The notes beneath the pieces were generated by a model. The model made no database searches. It was not told where the DNA came from and saw nothing but the letters and a program-made list of their open reading frames with translations. A DNA stretch of 64,000 nucleotides from Talpa occidentalis (lineage: Eukaryota > Chordata > Mammalia > Eulipotyphla > Talpidae), in assembly GCF_014898055.3 (NCBI RefSeq), contig NW_023604295.1:64381730-64445729 (forward strand), written 5' to 3'. Shown here one piece after another: positions 25,453 through 37,925 of the stretch (positions are counted from its first letter, which is position 1; each line of letters starts with the position of its first letter). A program made the translations under genes and the position numbers.

Positions 25453-25752
25453 GGCCTTCCTGGTGGCACAACCAGTTAAGACGCAACCTATGAAGCTGTC
25501 TGCACACAGCCTCTGCAGCACGAGTTTGATCCCCCGAAGGCCAAGGAACAACCCACATGGCACAGCAGACCTTTCCTGACTTAGCCTGCTTCTCCTTTCA
25601 GCAGTGTACTTCAGTCAATCTCCCTATTCTGCTCCCCACTTTGTCTCTGGTGAATCCTCTCACCCGCCCATACCTCTGGCCTGTACCCCAGCTCTTGCAT
25701 GCATAAGTAAATAAATCTTTAAAAAAAAACCACTTGAAATATAAAAAAAAAA
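25453..25752 (+). mobile_element. tRNA-derived SINE, subfamily A, full length
   Basis: Complete copy with a diverged tRNA head and subfamily-A tail, followed by an extended interrupted A-rich stretch. Flanks tatttagtagag (25441-25452) and tatttggtagag (25753-25764) differ by one base, so the A-rich interval belongs to the inserted unit. Confidence 0.93.
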
Positions 25753-25776
25753 TATTTGGTAGAGAACACATACATA

Positions 25777-26051
25777 GGGCCTCCCCAGTGGTGCAGCGGT
25801 TGAGCTCTGGGCTGTGAAGCTGCCCACAGCATCTGAAGCACTGGTTCAATCCCCGGCCGCCGGGCAAGGGTCCCACATGGCACGCAGATCTCTCCTGCCT
25901 CCCGCTGCTCCCCTCAGCAGTTTACTTCGTCAGTCTGCCTGCTCTGCTCTCCCCTCTGGCTCTGGTGAATTCTCTCAACATCCTGCGCTTCTGACTGTAC
26001 CCAGTGCTTGTATAAATAAATAAATAAATCTTAAAAAAAAAATTAAAAAAA
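25777..26051 (+). mobile_element. tRNA-derived SINE, subfamily B, full length
   Basis: Subfamily B tail: 'cttctgactgtacccagtgc' then TAAA repeats. TSD-like flanks agagaacacatacata (25761-25776) and agagaacacacacaca (from 26052). It sits immediately after another SINE; its target overlaps the right duplication of that element. Confidence 0.94.
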
Positions 26052-26591
26052 AGAGAACACACACACACATATACCACATTAACAAATAATTAGATTTGTA
26101 TAGGGATGAAACAAAAACAGCATTTTGTACAAGTACTATTTTTTCAAATAACTGCTAAATTGTTAAGACATGTAAGTATATATAACTGATTGTAACTAAG
26201 TACTTAATATGATAAACAAAACTATTACATTGATTTTGCTTTACTTAGCTTTGCTTTGTTTAGATCATGAGCACCCAGAATTCTGGCAACTGTATCATAA
26301 ACCTATTCAGAAGCCTGGCTACCTCACCACAGCAGCTTGTGTTTCCATTTGCTTTCATTTTAGTAAACTGTGAGGCTTTTATTTTATCATACCTGTTGAG
26401 CTCAGAAAATATATTTAAATTTCAAGCACTTCAACAGAAAATACACAATAAAAAATTACCATCTTCTTTCCCAGCAATACAGTACACAAAATTAAGTAAA
26501 ATAAAACTTTTACAGTTACTTTATATTTTATAAGAAAAAAACGCTATTGTGAAACTTTATTTTGCATTGTCACCATAATTTGTTTTTAAAA
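26052..26591. other. Short CA run, then unassigned DNA
   Basis: A brief (CA)n follows the SINE TSD. The 88-codon open frame at 26267-26533 has no recognisable relatives, and I do not call it a gene. Confidence 0.45.
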
Positions 26592-26603
26592 GGTTCCTGC
26601 GTG

Positions 26604-26878
26604 GGCCTCCCCGGTGGCGCAGCGGTTGAGTACTGGGTTGCGAAGCTGCCCCCAGCCTCTGCAGCACCAGTTCGATCCCTGGCCACCGGGCGAGTGTCCC
26701 ACATGCACATGGCGCGCAGACCTCTCCTGCCGCCCACTATTCCCCTCAGCAGTGTACTTCGGTCCTCCTGCCTGTTCTGTTCCCTGCTCTGGCTCTGGTG
26801 AATTCTCTCACTCTCCTGTGCTTCTGACTGTACCCAGTGCTTGTATAAATAAATAAGTAAATCTTTAAAAAAAAAAAA
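26604..26878 (+). mobile_element. tRNA-derived SINE, subfamily B, full length, well preserved
   Basis: Good A box (TGGCGCAGCGG) and consensus B box GTTCGATCCC at 26670-26679, which would be internal RNA polymerase III promoter elements. TSD ggttcctgcgtg (26592-26603) / agttcctgcatg (26879-26890). Confidence 0.96.
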
Positions 26879-26890
26879 AGTTCCTGCATG

Positions 26891-27765
26891 CAGAAATGAC
26901 AATGATAATATACCTATCAGGAACACAATTGTATATAAAAATTAATGTTCTTGTCTATTCTCAGCAGTTCTGTGAGGCACTATACTAACTTGACCTCTTG
27001 CCAAGATAACTGATTTACTAAAACCCTCTAATTTTACTGTGATCTGTGAGATACGTCCCTAATATATTGAAAAGGTCCTTATTATGGCTTGGAGCTCTGT
27101 CTTTTTAAAAAAAATCTTCATAAGATTATAACAAAAGATTGTACGGTCACACACTTTTCCTCTGTGGCTTGCATTTGGTATTCATTTTTGATTTTTGGTC
27201 TCTTCCATTGGAGAGAGGAAAAATTTTCCATATCTTCCCATGATTTCTCCTTCTTTTAACATATTTTCCTTCATTTTATCTCTTCTTACATTTTACTATA
27301 AACACCAAGGAATATCCATATGGCACCTGCAACATTGCTTGGGAGTCACCTTAGCTATAAACACAAGTTTGTAGGTTTTACCTTCTATTTTCCACACAAC
27401 TGCAGAGCACAATTTTGATAAATTTTCTGAACTACATATATTGTATCTCCCTTCTTTCAGCTTGTAATAACATACTACTCATTTCCTTCTGTACCCTCAC
27501 TGGCAGATCCTTACAGGCCACATTCTCTTTAATATGTGCACAGAGCTCTCTTTAATATGAACTCAGCTCTCACTATCAGGTTCCTCAGTGTTAATCCATC
27601 CCCCTCCCATTCTCCAAATCCAAAGTCATTTATAAATTTTTAAGTATTTGTTAAGGTAGGACTCCATTCTCATTATGGGAATATGTATGCCTTACCTATT
27701 TCTCCATATGAAATTACTATAAATTTTATAGCTTAAAACATATTAGCTCATAGTTCCCTTGGTTC
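26891..27765. other. Unassigned DNA
   Basis: Pyrimidine-rich patches but no classifiable element. Confidence 0.45.
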
Positions 27766-27778
27766 AAGAGTCTAAACA

Positions 27779-28048
27779 AGGGTGTCCCCAGTGGCACAGC
27801 GGTTGAGCCCTGGGTTATGAAGCTTCCTGCAGCCTCTGCAGTGCTGGTTAGATCCCCGGCCACAGGGAGAGGGTCCCACATGGAGCACAGACCACTCCTG
27901 CTGCCCGCTGCTTCCCTCAGCAGTGTACTTCGGTCCTTCTGCCTGCTCTGCTCTCCCCTCTGGCTCTGGTGAATTCTCTCACCCTCCTGCGCTTCTGACT
28001 GTACCCAGTGCTTGCATAAATAAATAAATAAATCTTTAAAAAAAAAAA
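27779..28048 (+). mobile_element. tRNA-derived SINE, subfamily B, full length
   Basis: Subfamily B copy with TSD aagagtctaaaca at 27766-27778 and 28049-28061, identical over 13 bases, indicating a recent insertion. Confidence 0.96.
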
Positions 28049-28061
28049 AAGAGTCTAAACA

Positions 28062-30885
28062 GGAACTAGCTGAGTACTCTGCTAAATTTCACCAATCTGA
28101 CATGTCAATCATGTCCTTATTTAGAAGCTGACCATGGAAAGGTCTGCTTCCAAGCTTGTTGAAGTTAGAAGATTCCATTTCCTTGTTTGTTATTCCTCAT
28201 AGTTTTCATAGCTATTGACCAGGGACCAGTTTGTTGCATGTGACCTTCTCCAGATGTCTTTCAGACTTTGACCTCTCAACCTACATTTAAAAGACTTAAC
28301 TGGCTAGGTTACTCTGATCTAGGATAATTCCCTCTTGATAGACTCAGAGTCAACTGATTTGAAACATTAATTGCATCTGCAAAGCAACCCTTGCCATATA
28401 GTTTAATGTAGCATAAAATCACAGAAATGATAATCTATTTTATTCACATGTTCAGTCCTTTTCAAGGAGAGAGAATTTTACAAATCATATACACCAAAGG
28501 GTGGGAACCTGGGACCTATCTTAGAATTCTGCCAACCACACAGAAGAGCAAGGGGAGCCATCACAAGGTTATCTGAAGTTATATCACCATTAATTGGCAA
28601 AAGCAAAAATCAAAATATAGTGCTTCAGATTTAAGCATCCTTCTAGACCAAAACTAACATATAGAACCGTCATTCTCAAGCAGAAAACACAAGCAAGCAA
28701 AAAATTATTCATAAATTTACTGTTCTCTGGCATCTCTAAGTTTTCCTCCCTCCGTGTTTTTTTCTTAATCTTGTTACAAAACCAATGTAACAAGATGTCC
28801 TGACTATCTCATCCAAATGTACAGTGCCATTGCCTCACCATCTCCCCAGTCTGACACAAATGTCATTATTTACTTTGTTTTCCCTTTTAAGGGAAAAGTC
28901 TTCCTTTTCTGCATTCCTCTCTATTCTGTCATATGTCAATTTCTATCTCATGTTGCAAGCATTCGAATTGGATCTTATTTCTTCTACTTGACAGAAAATA
29001 AAGACCTTTTTGGCCACTGTCTTTTGACATACTATTGAGTGTGTCAAATGCAATAAGTATAGCAAATATTAAATATTTTTTAAAAATGATCTAATAAAGT
29101 TGAAATTAAATCTGTAACATCATCCAGCTACCATTCAGATTAAATATGTTAATGAAGTATTAAATTTTATGGGATCCTGATTTAATTCACTGTAAAACCA
29201 CACATATTGACAGTGTTTATACTTCATGCTTGATGACATATCTCTATTTAGCTCTTTGGGTGCCACTTTTATAATCTGTGACATACATAGGTTGAAATAA
29301 CTTGCACTGACAAAATACATAAAGGCTGTTCCTTCCAATTTTCTCCATACAAGGTTTGAGATCTTCACTAGAATATATAGTTCTCTCGGGCTAATGTATG
29401 TAGATTGAGTTTCAAAGGACTTTTGATCCTGGCATTTCTGTATATCCCAAAAAAGATAAATGAAAAAATTCATATAATTAGAAACTACATAATAAAATAT
29501 ATAAATATATTTAAATCTCATATAAATCACAGCTTACTCATTGAAGATGATGTAATGATACTCAGCTACTGTTGTCTGTATCATTCTGATTATCATCCTA
29601 ATCATCAGAACTTTGATATTTACTTATTGTTTGAGACTCTTTGTCTAACCTGCACTGTCTTTGCTTAAATACACTCTTAGAAAAGTATTAAATTGATGAA
29701 TGCTTATGAAGTGATTTGTATAGAATTCATTTTCCCCTATACATATTATTTTTAAGTTTGATCTTGTCTTAATTAAATGACTGTGATTTTATAGCTCGGT
29801 TACCTGAATCTGTAGACTTTATTCCTTCATGTGTTTTGTTCTCTGTGTAGAGAACATCTATATTCTCTTGTGTGTTGTAAGGTCTGGGAGTTATATTTTA
29901 TATATTCTTTGGTTGGGAGAGTTATATTACATTTGAACTTGTGAAAAATTGATCACTCATTTTCTACCTCAAATCAATGCTATGTAATGACAAAGTTAGC
30001 CATGTAGAAGAAGAACATGAGGTGAAATACCTTCCAGACACTAGAAAATACTGTATGATCTTTTTTGTTATTTTGCCCCTCAAAAACTATCAATATTCAT
30101 TTTAAAGCAATGAACTGTCTTTTCCTTTATGATATAAAATACTAAAAATAATGAAGCATATACATAATCCCCCTTTTAAGAAACTATAAACAAAATGGGA
30201 TAATTCAAAAATATAATACAGTAGAGACCATTTAAATAATATTTTTCCTGTGAAAAAATATCTCCTTTTTAAAATCCTAGCAGCTAAGACATTAAACTGA
30301 CACAAATAAATAGCTTATTTGTCTCAAGTGTCCAAATGAACTATATAGAAAATCAATTTTGGCTAAACAAAGAACAGATGGTAAATAATGTGATTACATT
30401 AAAATGACTATGATAGTAGTCACCATATAAAAATAAGCTCTGGGTATCATTTTTTCAAGTATGAATGTTGTAGACTAGAGAAAAGAATTATCACAAGGGA
30501 ATGAGAGCAAGTCTCATATAATTTCCTTTTATTACCCTCAGAGAAACCAGCATTATCATTACCATAAGCAGATGAGTAAAATAGAGCTCTACAATAAGTC
30601 ATAAGAGAAGATCATTTAAATAAAGCATTAACGTTGTCATTTTCTTTGAAATCCTTGAATGTGAATGAAAACAAAGGAGGTCTAATAAATATTTTAAATG
30701 AATAGCTTATTTAGTTACCTGAACACAAAAGATCTATTATCCAAGGATTTAATTGGCTGTGTGTATGTTTTAATAAGCCAACATATTGCTGTAAGCATTC
30801 TCCTGCGGAGTTTAAGTTGCATTCTTTGTAGTCTATTGATTTGATCCAATCTCACCAATATCTCACAAATCTAAACAAATAATCG
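28062..30885. other. Long unassigned AT-rich stretch
   Basis: 2.8 kb without a confident repeat or gene. A 131-codon minus-strand frame at 29135-29530 is the longest non-L1 frame outside repeats in this part, but its composition is what AT-rich DNA gives by chance and no domain is apparent. Confidence 0.45.
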
Positions 30886-30887
30886 AA

Positions 30888-31130
30888 TAAAGAAGATGTA
30901 GCATATATATACACAATGAAATACTATTAAATTATTTTTAAAAAGACACTATGCCATTTGCAACAAAATGTATGGACCTAGGAGGGTGTTGAACCAAGTG
31001 AAATAAGTCAGGAGGAGAAATACTAGTAACAAAGCAAATGAACAAACAAAAATAAATAAAAAGATACTCAGAATATAAGAACAAAATAGTGCTACCAAAA
31101 AGGAAAGTGGGGGAGAAGTGGGTAAATTTA
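30888..31130 (+). mobile_element. Decayed L1 3' end
   Basis: Starts with 'aagaagatgtagcatatata' and 'caatgaaatactattaaatt', continues 'tgccatttgcaacaaaatgt' and 'gaaataagtcaggaggag', the final ORF2 coding stretch, then 3' UTR. Frame is broken. Confidence 0.72.
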
Positions 31131-31570
31131 CTGAAATGATAAACTGTATAGTGAAGGATGTGTGAGCATGCTACTGAGATGCACCTGTGGTCCCCAAAAT
31201 GTTAAGGGCTGTGTGCTCGAAAGGAATCCTGTCATGTGTGCCCACAAAGGCAAAAGAAGCAGATTTTTAGTATGAAAGATTTTTCATACACTTGGTGTGT
31301 GCAGAGAGAGAAGAGAAGAAAGGATATTTCTAATAAAACTCTGAAAATTACCAGTGACCAAAATGCCCGGCCAAAATAAAAAAGCTTCCATTTACATCTT
31401 TATTAATCACAATCTCAGGAGGTAATGTAAAATCCAAGCAATGTTGAAATTTTGATGAATATTGTGTCATAGCAAGATTCACATACAGGGAGTAGAGAAA
31501 TCCAGATTCTGGGGATGCTTTGCAGCTTCATTAGCTACACAAATCCCATCACACCTACTTGATGAATCAT
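31131..31570. other. Unassigned DNA
   Basis: Composition is higher in G than the flanks, but no family recognised. Confidence 0.4.
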
Positions 31571-31574
31571 CACA

Positions 31575-31690
31575 CATAAATTTTGACAAGACCTAAAACT
31601 CTCTAAACATTAATTTTTCATCTGTGAAAAGATGACAAGAGATTAGAGAATCTCTAGGAAGCTTTCCAATTCAGAATTCCCAGGGATGTA
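31575..31690 (+). mobile_element. Possible MIR-type relic
   Basis: 'tttttcatctgtgaaaagat' followed by 'gattagagaatctctaggaa' and 'aattcagaattccca' parallels the MIR-associated order (…cctcatctgtaaaatg…gatgatctctaaggtcc…). Confidence 0.45.
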
Positions 31691-31970
31691 GATCTGACTT
31701 AAAATTCAAGACTACATTTTTTTAATGGTGAAAACTCTGTTTAAATGCAGGCATCTTGTAATTCTGCATGAACCCCTAGACCAACGCTGCACTTAGGTAG
31801 TTCTATATCCTTCATCCCCATAGTCTTAACCAAAAGGCAAATAAGTGTGACTATGTCATTTTTCTGGCTGTGGCTTCCCTCCAATGGTTAACCATTGCCA
31901 TTCACGTGCTTGGAGAGCTTACTGACAGTTTAAGTAAAGAATTTCTGTTTGGTAACATCTAGAAGTACCG

Positions 31971-32247
31971 ATTTTTTTTTTAAGATTTATTTATTTTTAT
32001 ACAAGAACTTGGGTACAGGCCAGAGGTACAGGAGGGTGAGAGAATTCACCAGAGACCGAGCAGGGAGTAGAAGAGGCAGATGGACCAAAACACTGCTGAA
32101 GGGAGCAGTGGGCGAGGCAGGAGAGGTCTGCCATGCCATGTGGGTATCTCCCTGGCCAGTCAGGAATCAAACCCGTGCCCCATGCTGCAGAGGCTGTGGA
32201 CAACCTCACAGCACTGTGCTCAACCCTCTGTGCCACCGGGGAGGCCC
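31971..32247 (-). mobile_element. tRNA-derived SINE, subfamily A, full length
   Basis: Complete antisense copy with oligo-T at left and head complement 'ccaccggggaggccc' at right. Open frames on both strands arise from the repeat. TSD is unclear. Confidence 0.93.
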
Positions 32248-32259
32248 TAAAAGTTCTGT

Positions 32260-33980
32260 TTTATTGTAAACTATATTATCTCAGCATGATGTACGGAATG
32301 TACATTATTACACATAACTAATACAATTTAGGATTTTTCACTACTGCAGTCCAGAAAAAACTACTGTTCCAATACTTCGTTGGTGGCTTTTGACATCACT
32401 CCTGACATCTTATTCCTACCCTCTTTATATGTGCATCTATCTTGTAAAGGACAAGCATTTGCTTAGTAATATAGTCTTGAAATGAAAAATATATTCTCAG
32501 ATAGCAATTTTAATGAACTGATTGATAGAAAAAGCATAAAATCAAGATTTATGTAAGAAAATCATTAAGTAGCGCAATTCTAGTATTAAAGAGTTAAATA
32601 ATAGCTACATGGGTATTAGAATAGCTTTCTTCAGTATTCATTCTTGGAATAAAGGCATTTGGAAGAAACCTAATAAACATATTTATTTCCAGAAAAGGAA
32701 TGATTGCAATAATTCATATTTTATAACTATCTAAAATATGTATTTTATTTCTACTTTTAATATAAAACTGTTTTCACTAATGAGAAAATTTTAAATCCTA
32801 AATTAAACTCCTTTTACAAAAGATTGACACTAATCCAAAACATGCCAAAACCTTTACCTAGACATTCATAAGATTTTAGTTAAAATATTTTCAAAAATTT
32901 TCACTCTTTTACCTAGAATATGTTGAGCATTGGTTCAACAAGATTGGATTTTTTTCTGAGTGAAATAATACCATTTGTGATTTTTAAAAGGGAGTATATT
33001 TTATTCAGAAGGATATGACTTGCTTCTTCTTATCTTTTGGTGCCCATTATAATCAGACTCAGTGGTGCCGCCATTTATAAAATATTTATAAACTTAAAAA
33101 GCAAATTCTGAATGACTACTCCAAGAAATTCTCATCCCCCCCAAAAAAAATCTTCTAACTAGTTGTTAACCCCTTAAGCAGAGTTTAAAATAGGAGAATG
33201 CACAAGGAAAAAAGGATTACTTTATTAAATGATAGCAAAAAACATACAGCACAAAACATACTCTCAAATGTAAAATCATGAATTGAACTGTTTGACAAGC
33301 TATTCATAAGCAAGATTATTCTTTCTTGTTTGTTGTTCTCCATAACAAAATTTGTACATGAAGATAACTTTAAAGCTGCACATTTTAAGTCACTCTTTCA
33401 ATTTTCTTAGCTAAATGGTATGAGCACACCTAAAAAGAATATAGAAATAGCTGGAGAGAGAAAAGGAAGAAATTGAAAAATTTTAGTACAGTCAATAAAA
33501 ATGCTTTTCTATTTTTCCTGTTATTTAGAAGTTTAAAGGTGAAGGGAAAAAGAGGATAAGGAAAGTAAATGGAACATGGCATTCATTACATTTATCAATA
33601 TTAAATTTTGGAGGAAATGAACAGGCAGCAGAGAGAAAAATCAGCCCTACTTGCCTTTATTCTCTTGTGTCTGCTAAATATACAACAGCAGATAAGTGAA
33701 TAAATTAATGATTTATAAGATTAATTCAATTTAAATAATTCTTTTTAAAAAGTGCTTACTAAAATCCTTAATATAGTCATGTACTGTCTTAGGTAGTTTG
33801 TTTTCTTGCATTCCTTCCCAGCCTAGGCTTTTATAGTCTCCTGCCTGGTCACAGTGCTCCAGCCACAAGGACCACCCTCAAACCTGCTCTACAGCCCACA
33901 GCAAGTGTAGAATTTACATTCCATTTAAACCTGAAATTTCTCTCCTAAGTATACATATAAGATAAGTCTACCATGGATTC
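32260..33980. other. Unassigned AT-rich DNA
   Basis: No gene or classifiable repeat. Confidence 0.5.
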
Positions 33981-33984
33981 ATTT

Positions 33985-34520
33985 GTAAGCAGAATTCCTA
34001 GATGGTCCTCAACTGTTCTCATGCTCCTGTGCACCTGCCTACAAAATACCCAATACTACAAATTAGAAGGAGTTACCACTTAGATTACATTATGTTTCTT
34101 GTCATAGCTGACATTAAAATAGGATGATAATCCTGGTGGGTCTGCTTCATCCTGTGGGAACTTTAACAGCAGTGGGTTTCCCCAGTTGGTCAGTTCATCT
34201 GTCCTGGAAGGAAGCAAATATGCATGTTAGGAATTGTTTGACAGGGAACACTTCTAGAAATTTCTTTGAGGAACCTGGTTAATAGCTAGCAAGGAATTAT
34301 GGAAATCCACCCTAAACCATAAGAAAATCAGTTTTCTAACAACCAGTGAAGATGAAAGAGAGCCCTGTGCGCTGCTCAACATTTTGAGTTTAGATCACTG
34401 AAACCCTGAGCAGGGAATTCAGCCTTACAATACCTAGACTTCTGATTTATAGAAACCATAAGAAAATAAATTGTGTTGTTGTGTTTGGGGTAATATATTA
34501 TACAGAACAGAAAAACTAAG
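33985..34520 (+). mobile_element. MLT1-like / MaLR-type LTR relic
   Basis: The right end 'acttctgatttatagaaacc', 'ataagaaaataaattgtgtt' and 'tttggggtaatatattatac' follows the ancient LTR pattern of polyadenylation-region plus terminal block. An internal 'ccctgagcagggaattcagc' fits the same family type. The left boundary is approximate. Confidence 0.5.
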
Positions 34521-34620
34521 AGATGCATGAATGATGAACTTTATCACAATGCTAATGATAATCAAGGTGTGTATTGCCAAAGGAAGAGAAAGCAAAATAT
34601 AGAGGATACCACTGAATCAT

Positions 34621-34886
34621 TTTTTTTAAGATTTATTTATTTATTTATACAAGCACTGGGTATAGTCAGAAGCGCGGGAGGATGAGAGAATTCACCAGAG
34701 CCAGAGCGGGGAGCAGAACAGGCAGAAGGACCTAAGTACACTGCTGAGGGGAGCAGTGGGCGCATCAGGAGAGGTCTGTGCGCCATGTGGGACCCTCGCT
34801 GGTGGCCGGAGATCCAACCAACGCTGCAGAGGCTGCAGGGCAGCTTCGCAGCCCAGAGCTCAACCGCTGCGCCACTGAGGAGGCCC
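34621..34886 (-). mobile_element. tRNA-derived SINE, subfamily B, inserted at tail of next SINE
   Basis: Antisense subfamily B copy. Its flanks 'tgaatcattttttt' and 'tggatcattttttaa' match, so its target lay in the oligo-T (tail complement) of the neighbouring subfamily A element at 34899-35161. The 23-copy set therefore includes a B-into-A nesting. Confidence 0.93.
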
Positions 34887-34898
34887 TGGATCATTTTT

Positions 34899-35161
34899 TA
34901 AAAATATTTATTTTATTTATACAAGAACTGGGGTACAGGACAGAGGTGTGGGAGGGTGAGAGAATTCACCAGAGATAGAGCGGAGAGTAGAACAGGCAGA
35001 TGGACCGAAAGCACTGCTGAGGGGAGCAGTGGGCGAGACAGGAGAAGTCTGCCGCACCATATGGGTATCTCCCTGGCAGGCTGGGAATAGAACCCGCACT
35101 GCAGAGGCTGCGGACATCTTCACAGCATTGTGCTTAACCCACTGCGCCACTGGAGAGGCCC
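34899..35161 (-). mobile_element. tRNA-derived SINE, subfamily A
   Basis: Antisense copy. Its right flank 'accattgaacc' (35162 on) best matches 'accactgaatc' at 34608-34618, on the far side of the subfamily B element, so this A copy was there first. Confidence 0.93.
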
Positions 35162-35350
35162 ACCATTGAACCTTATATAAAGATTTGGAGTATCAGACTA
35201 CAATTTTACAAGAAAACATGACAGGTAAAATAAAGTGCTGTGAGGGAAAAAATAGTAAAACAGAATTATATATTGGTATATATAAGATATAATTTATTTA
35301 GACTGATGTGTTTATAAAACATCAATGCATACTTTAAAATTAAACATACA

Positions 35351-35662
35351 GGGCCTCCCTGGTGGCGCAAGGGGTTAAGCACCGCACTATGAAGCAATCC
35401 GCAGCCTCTGCAGCACAAGTTCGATCCCCGGCCGGCCAGGAAGAAACCCATATGGCGCAGCAGACCTCTCCTGTCTCGCCCGCTGCTCCCCTCAGCAGTG
35501 TACTTCCGTCAGTCTGCCTGTTCTGTTCCCCAGTCTGTCTCTGGTGAATCCTCTCACCCCCCACATCTCTGGCCTATACCCCAGCTCTTGTATGCATAAA
35601 TAAATCTTTAAAAAAAAAAAATAAAACCTCTTAATGCTAAACCCCCAAAAAAAAAAAAAAAA
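35351..35662 (+). mobile_element. tRNA-derived SINE, subfamily A, with extra 3' sequence
   Basis: A box TGGCGCAAGG at 35363-35372, B box GTTCGATCCC at about 35419-35428. After the usual tail and first A run there is a further ~26-nt non-SINE segment ('cctcttaatgctaaaccccc' part) and then a second A run, all inside a perfect 14-bp TSD, aaattaaacataca (35337-35350 and 35663-35676). This looks like 3' transduction of source-locus sequence by read-through transcription. Confidence 0.95.
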
Positions 35663-35679
35663 AAATTAAACATACATAA

Positions 35680-36920
35680 AATTAGAAAATATGAAATCTA
35701 TTAGAATGTTTACATATAATGGGGAGTTTGGTGTTAAAAATCCAAATAAAGGAAGAAGTCAATAAAACAGAGAAGGACTCTGTGAAGATCACTATAGTAA
35801 CATGCCATTAACTAAAAGATTATGGTTAAGTCAGCCGTTGACACATGAAGTGAGGAAAAGGGAAAATCACAAGCCTGAATTCCTGTCAGTTATTTCCTTC
35901 CCTAGAAATATTAGTCCCATCCATGTTGTTCTCCTGTAAGATGTATTTGCTCTTAAGTGTCATCTTATATGTCATTCTCTCATAGAGGTTTTTCCACATG
36001 TTCCACTTGAACTTGCATTCCTTTATGTAAATATGAATTTCAGAGCATGTTATATGTCTCCTTTAAAGACACATTATAATTAAAATATTTTTGATTATTT
36101 CTGCATATTTTAAAATTACTTTTATTGAATATTGCATTGTACCATTATACAATTTTCAGGTGTTCATCAATACAAATCAACATCTGTTGATTAAGTTTAC
36201 TGCTAATTTTCAAGAGGGGAGGACTAGATTTTTTGGCATAGCATTAAATCTCCCATTCTTATCAATGATGGAATCTCAAAAATAGATCTTAATTGTAATT
36301 GTGTTGGTAATTCGAAGAATGAATTGCTATAGGTTGGAATGACTCAAAATCCTTTCTATTTCTTCTTTCTAGGAGGAAGTGACTTTTTGAACTTCAAAAA
36401 CATATTATTTGGAAATTATTTTCATATTCCTTTTGTTCTCCACCTATTTTGCCGCAAGAAAACCTCCTTTTGAAAAACCAGAGTTCTGAATCTGAATATC
36501 TATAGTCATAACTGATAAAAGTCATTAAACCACTGACACTGTGAATTAGTGTTTTAGTTCCTCATTCTTCCCTCATTTTCCCTGTATTATGGCAATGACT
36601 TTGGCTCTTAAAGGATTACTTCAGGTTATTCCTTTTAAAATTTAAAATACACTCCTATGAAGATATATTTCTGAATCTGTTTCTTTTTCTTTTTTCCCTA
36701 TTTCTTTGCACCTGTGAATTTTCCCCTGTGTTATTATTTTCCTTATATGTGTTTATAACCTTTCTCTGTGGACTGGACTATAAAAGAGTTCTGATCACTG
36801 GAGAAAATGTACTATTTTCTAGAAGTGACGCTTGAAGAACAATTAGAAATAAGACTGTAGCTTTGAGACTACCAGCAGGGGAGGTGGTGGGGGTAGGGGA
36901 GCAAATGTGAAGGCAGCACA
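35680..36920. other. Mostly unassigned DNA, possible L2 trace
   Basis: About 35935-36070 has a faint L2-like order ('tcttaagtgtcatctt', 'tctcatagaggtttttccac', 'aacttgcattcc'), too weak for its own entry. The rest is unassigned AT-rich DNA. Confidence 0.35.
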
Positions 36921-36924
36921 ATGT

Positions 36925-37062
36925 TCTAAGGTGAAGGACTATGGGTGTCCTAGTGGTGAATGTGGTGTGGTGACATATACCTGAAGGATGTGAGCCTACA
37001 CCTCTATATCATATATAATGTTGTAAACCAATGTTACTTAACAAAAAGAAAAGAAAAAGAAA
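36925..37062 (+). mobile_element. L1 3' UTR fragment
   Basis: 'gtgaaggactatgggtgtcc', 'gtggtgaatgtggtgtggtg', 'aatgttgtaaaccaatgtta' then A-rich: the same older L1 tail as at 8806, 40040 and 50460. Confidence 0.6.
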
Positions 37063-37699
37063 AGATCTTTACCATATATGGAAGTGTCTATTTAAAAGCT
37101 CTGTTTTAGTACACTTTGGGAAAACATCACTTATTCAAATGGTTAGTCCATTAGTTATACCAAAAACATTTTCAAATGTGTGTATATATGTTACTGCCCC
37201 ATTTATAATTGTACAAACACTTCTTTTCCTCATATTTTAAATCAATTAGATAATGTTTCAAATTAAACACAATAACGAGATAGAATTTGGGTTGCTATAT
37301 GAGTCCAGAAAAAAAATGAACATTTTTTTATTCCCTAATAAAAGGATGTTAGTACAAAATAGTAAGAAAAATTTCTCAAGAGAATTTATTTTTCTTTCTA
37401 AAAGTAAAGTGAACAGATATGTGATTGAATTTATGATCTAGCATACCTACCCTCTTTAAATGCAAGGAAATGAAGAATTTGCTTTCATAAACTGTAAATC
37501 TTTTTTTCTCAGTAAATCATAGAGAGTAATCTAAGACCATCAAATTAAGCAATCTTCTAAACCTTTCAATACTTCCATTGTATTTTAATGCCCCTTAGAG
37601 AAATCAGAAAATTTTATATTTTAACCACATTATGGATTCTGAATTGCCTACAAATGTCCACTGAGACGAAAATTCATTTTTTTTTTTTAAATAACACCC

Positions 37700-37925
37700 T
37701 GGTGTAAAAGCATTATAGCTACTCGACCAAGTATATACTGTGTTCTCTGTCAATTAAATCTTCCCAGCAACCCTATCCTATAGACATATTCACCCAAGTT
37801 ATAAACAAAGAAAATGAGGCTCAAATTACTACTTTGTTGGAATAAATGGAACCACAAAGTTTCAATACCACCCTGCTGACCAAGAAGTATGTGCTTCCTG
37901 CTATGCTGTTGCTTAAACCCTAGAA
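37700..37925 (-). mobile_element. MIR-family SINE relic
   Basis: Ordered MIR blocks: 'aaatcttcccagcaacccta', 'cctatagacata', 'aaagaaaatgaggctcaaat', and a terminal 'ctatgctgttgct' region. Confidence 0.6.

Noticed and set aside
25453..28048. Camelid Vic-1 identity for the SINE family
   Set aside because: First impression, then dropped: Vic-1 as I know it has a tRNA-Ala-like 'tatagctcagtggtagagc' head, absent here.
29135..29530. 131-codon minus-strand frame as a possible gene
   Set aside because: Tyr/Phe/Ile-rich composition of AT-rich DNA, no domain, no splice or promoter context visible.
34621..35662. Regularly spaced similar units as a CRISPR-like array
   Set aside because: They are ~265-bp SINE copies with A tails and TSDs in a mammalian genome.
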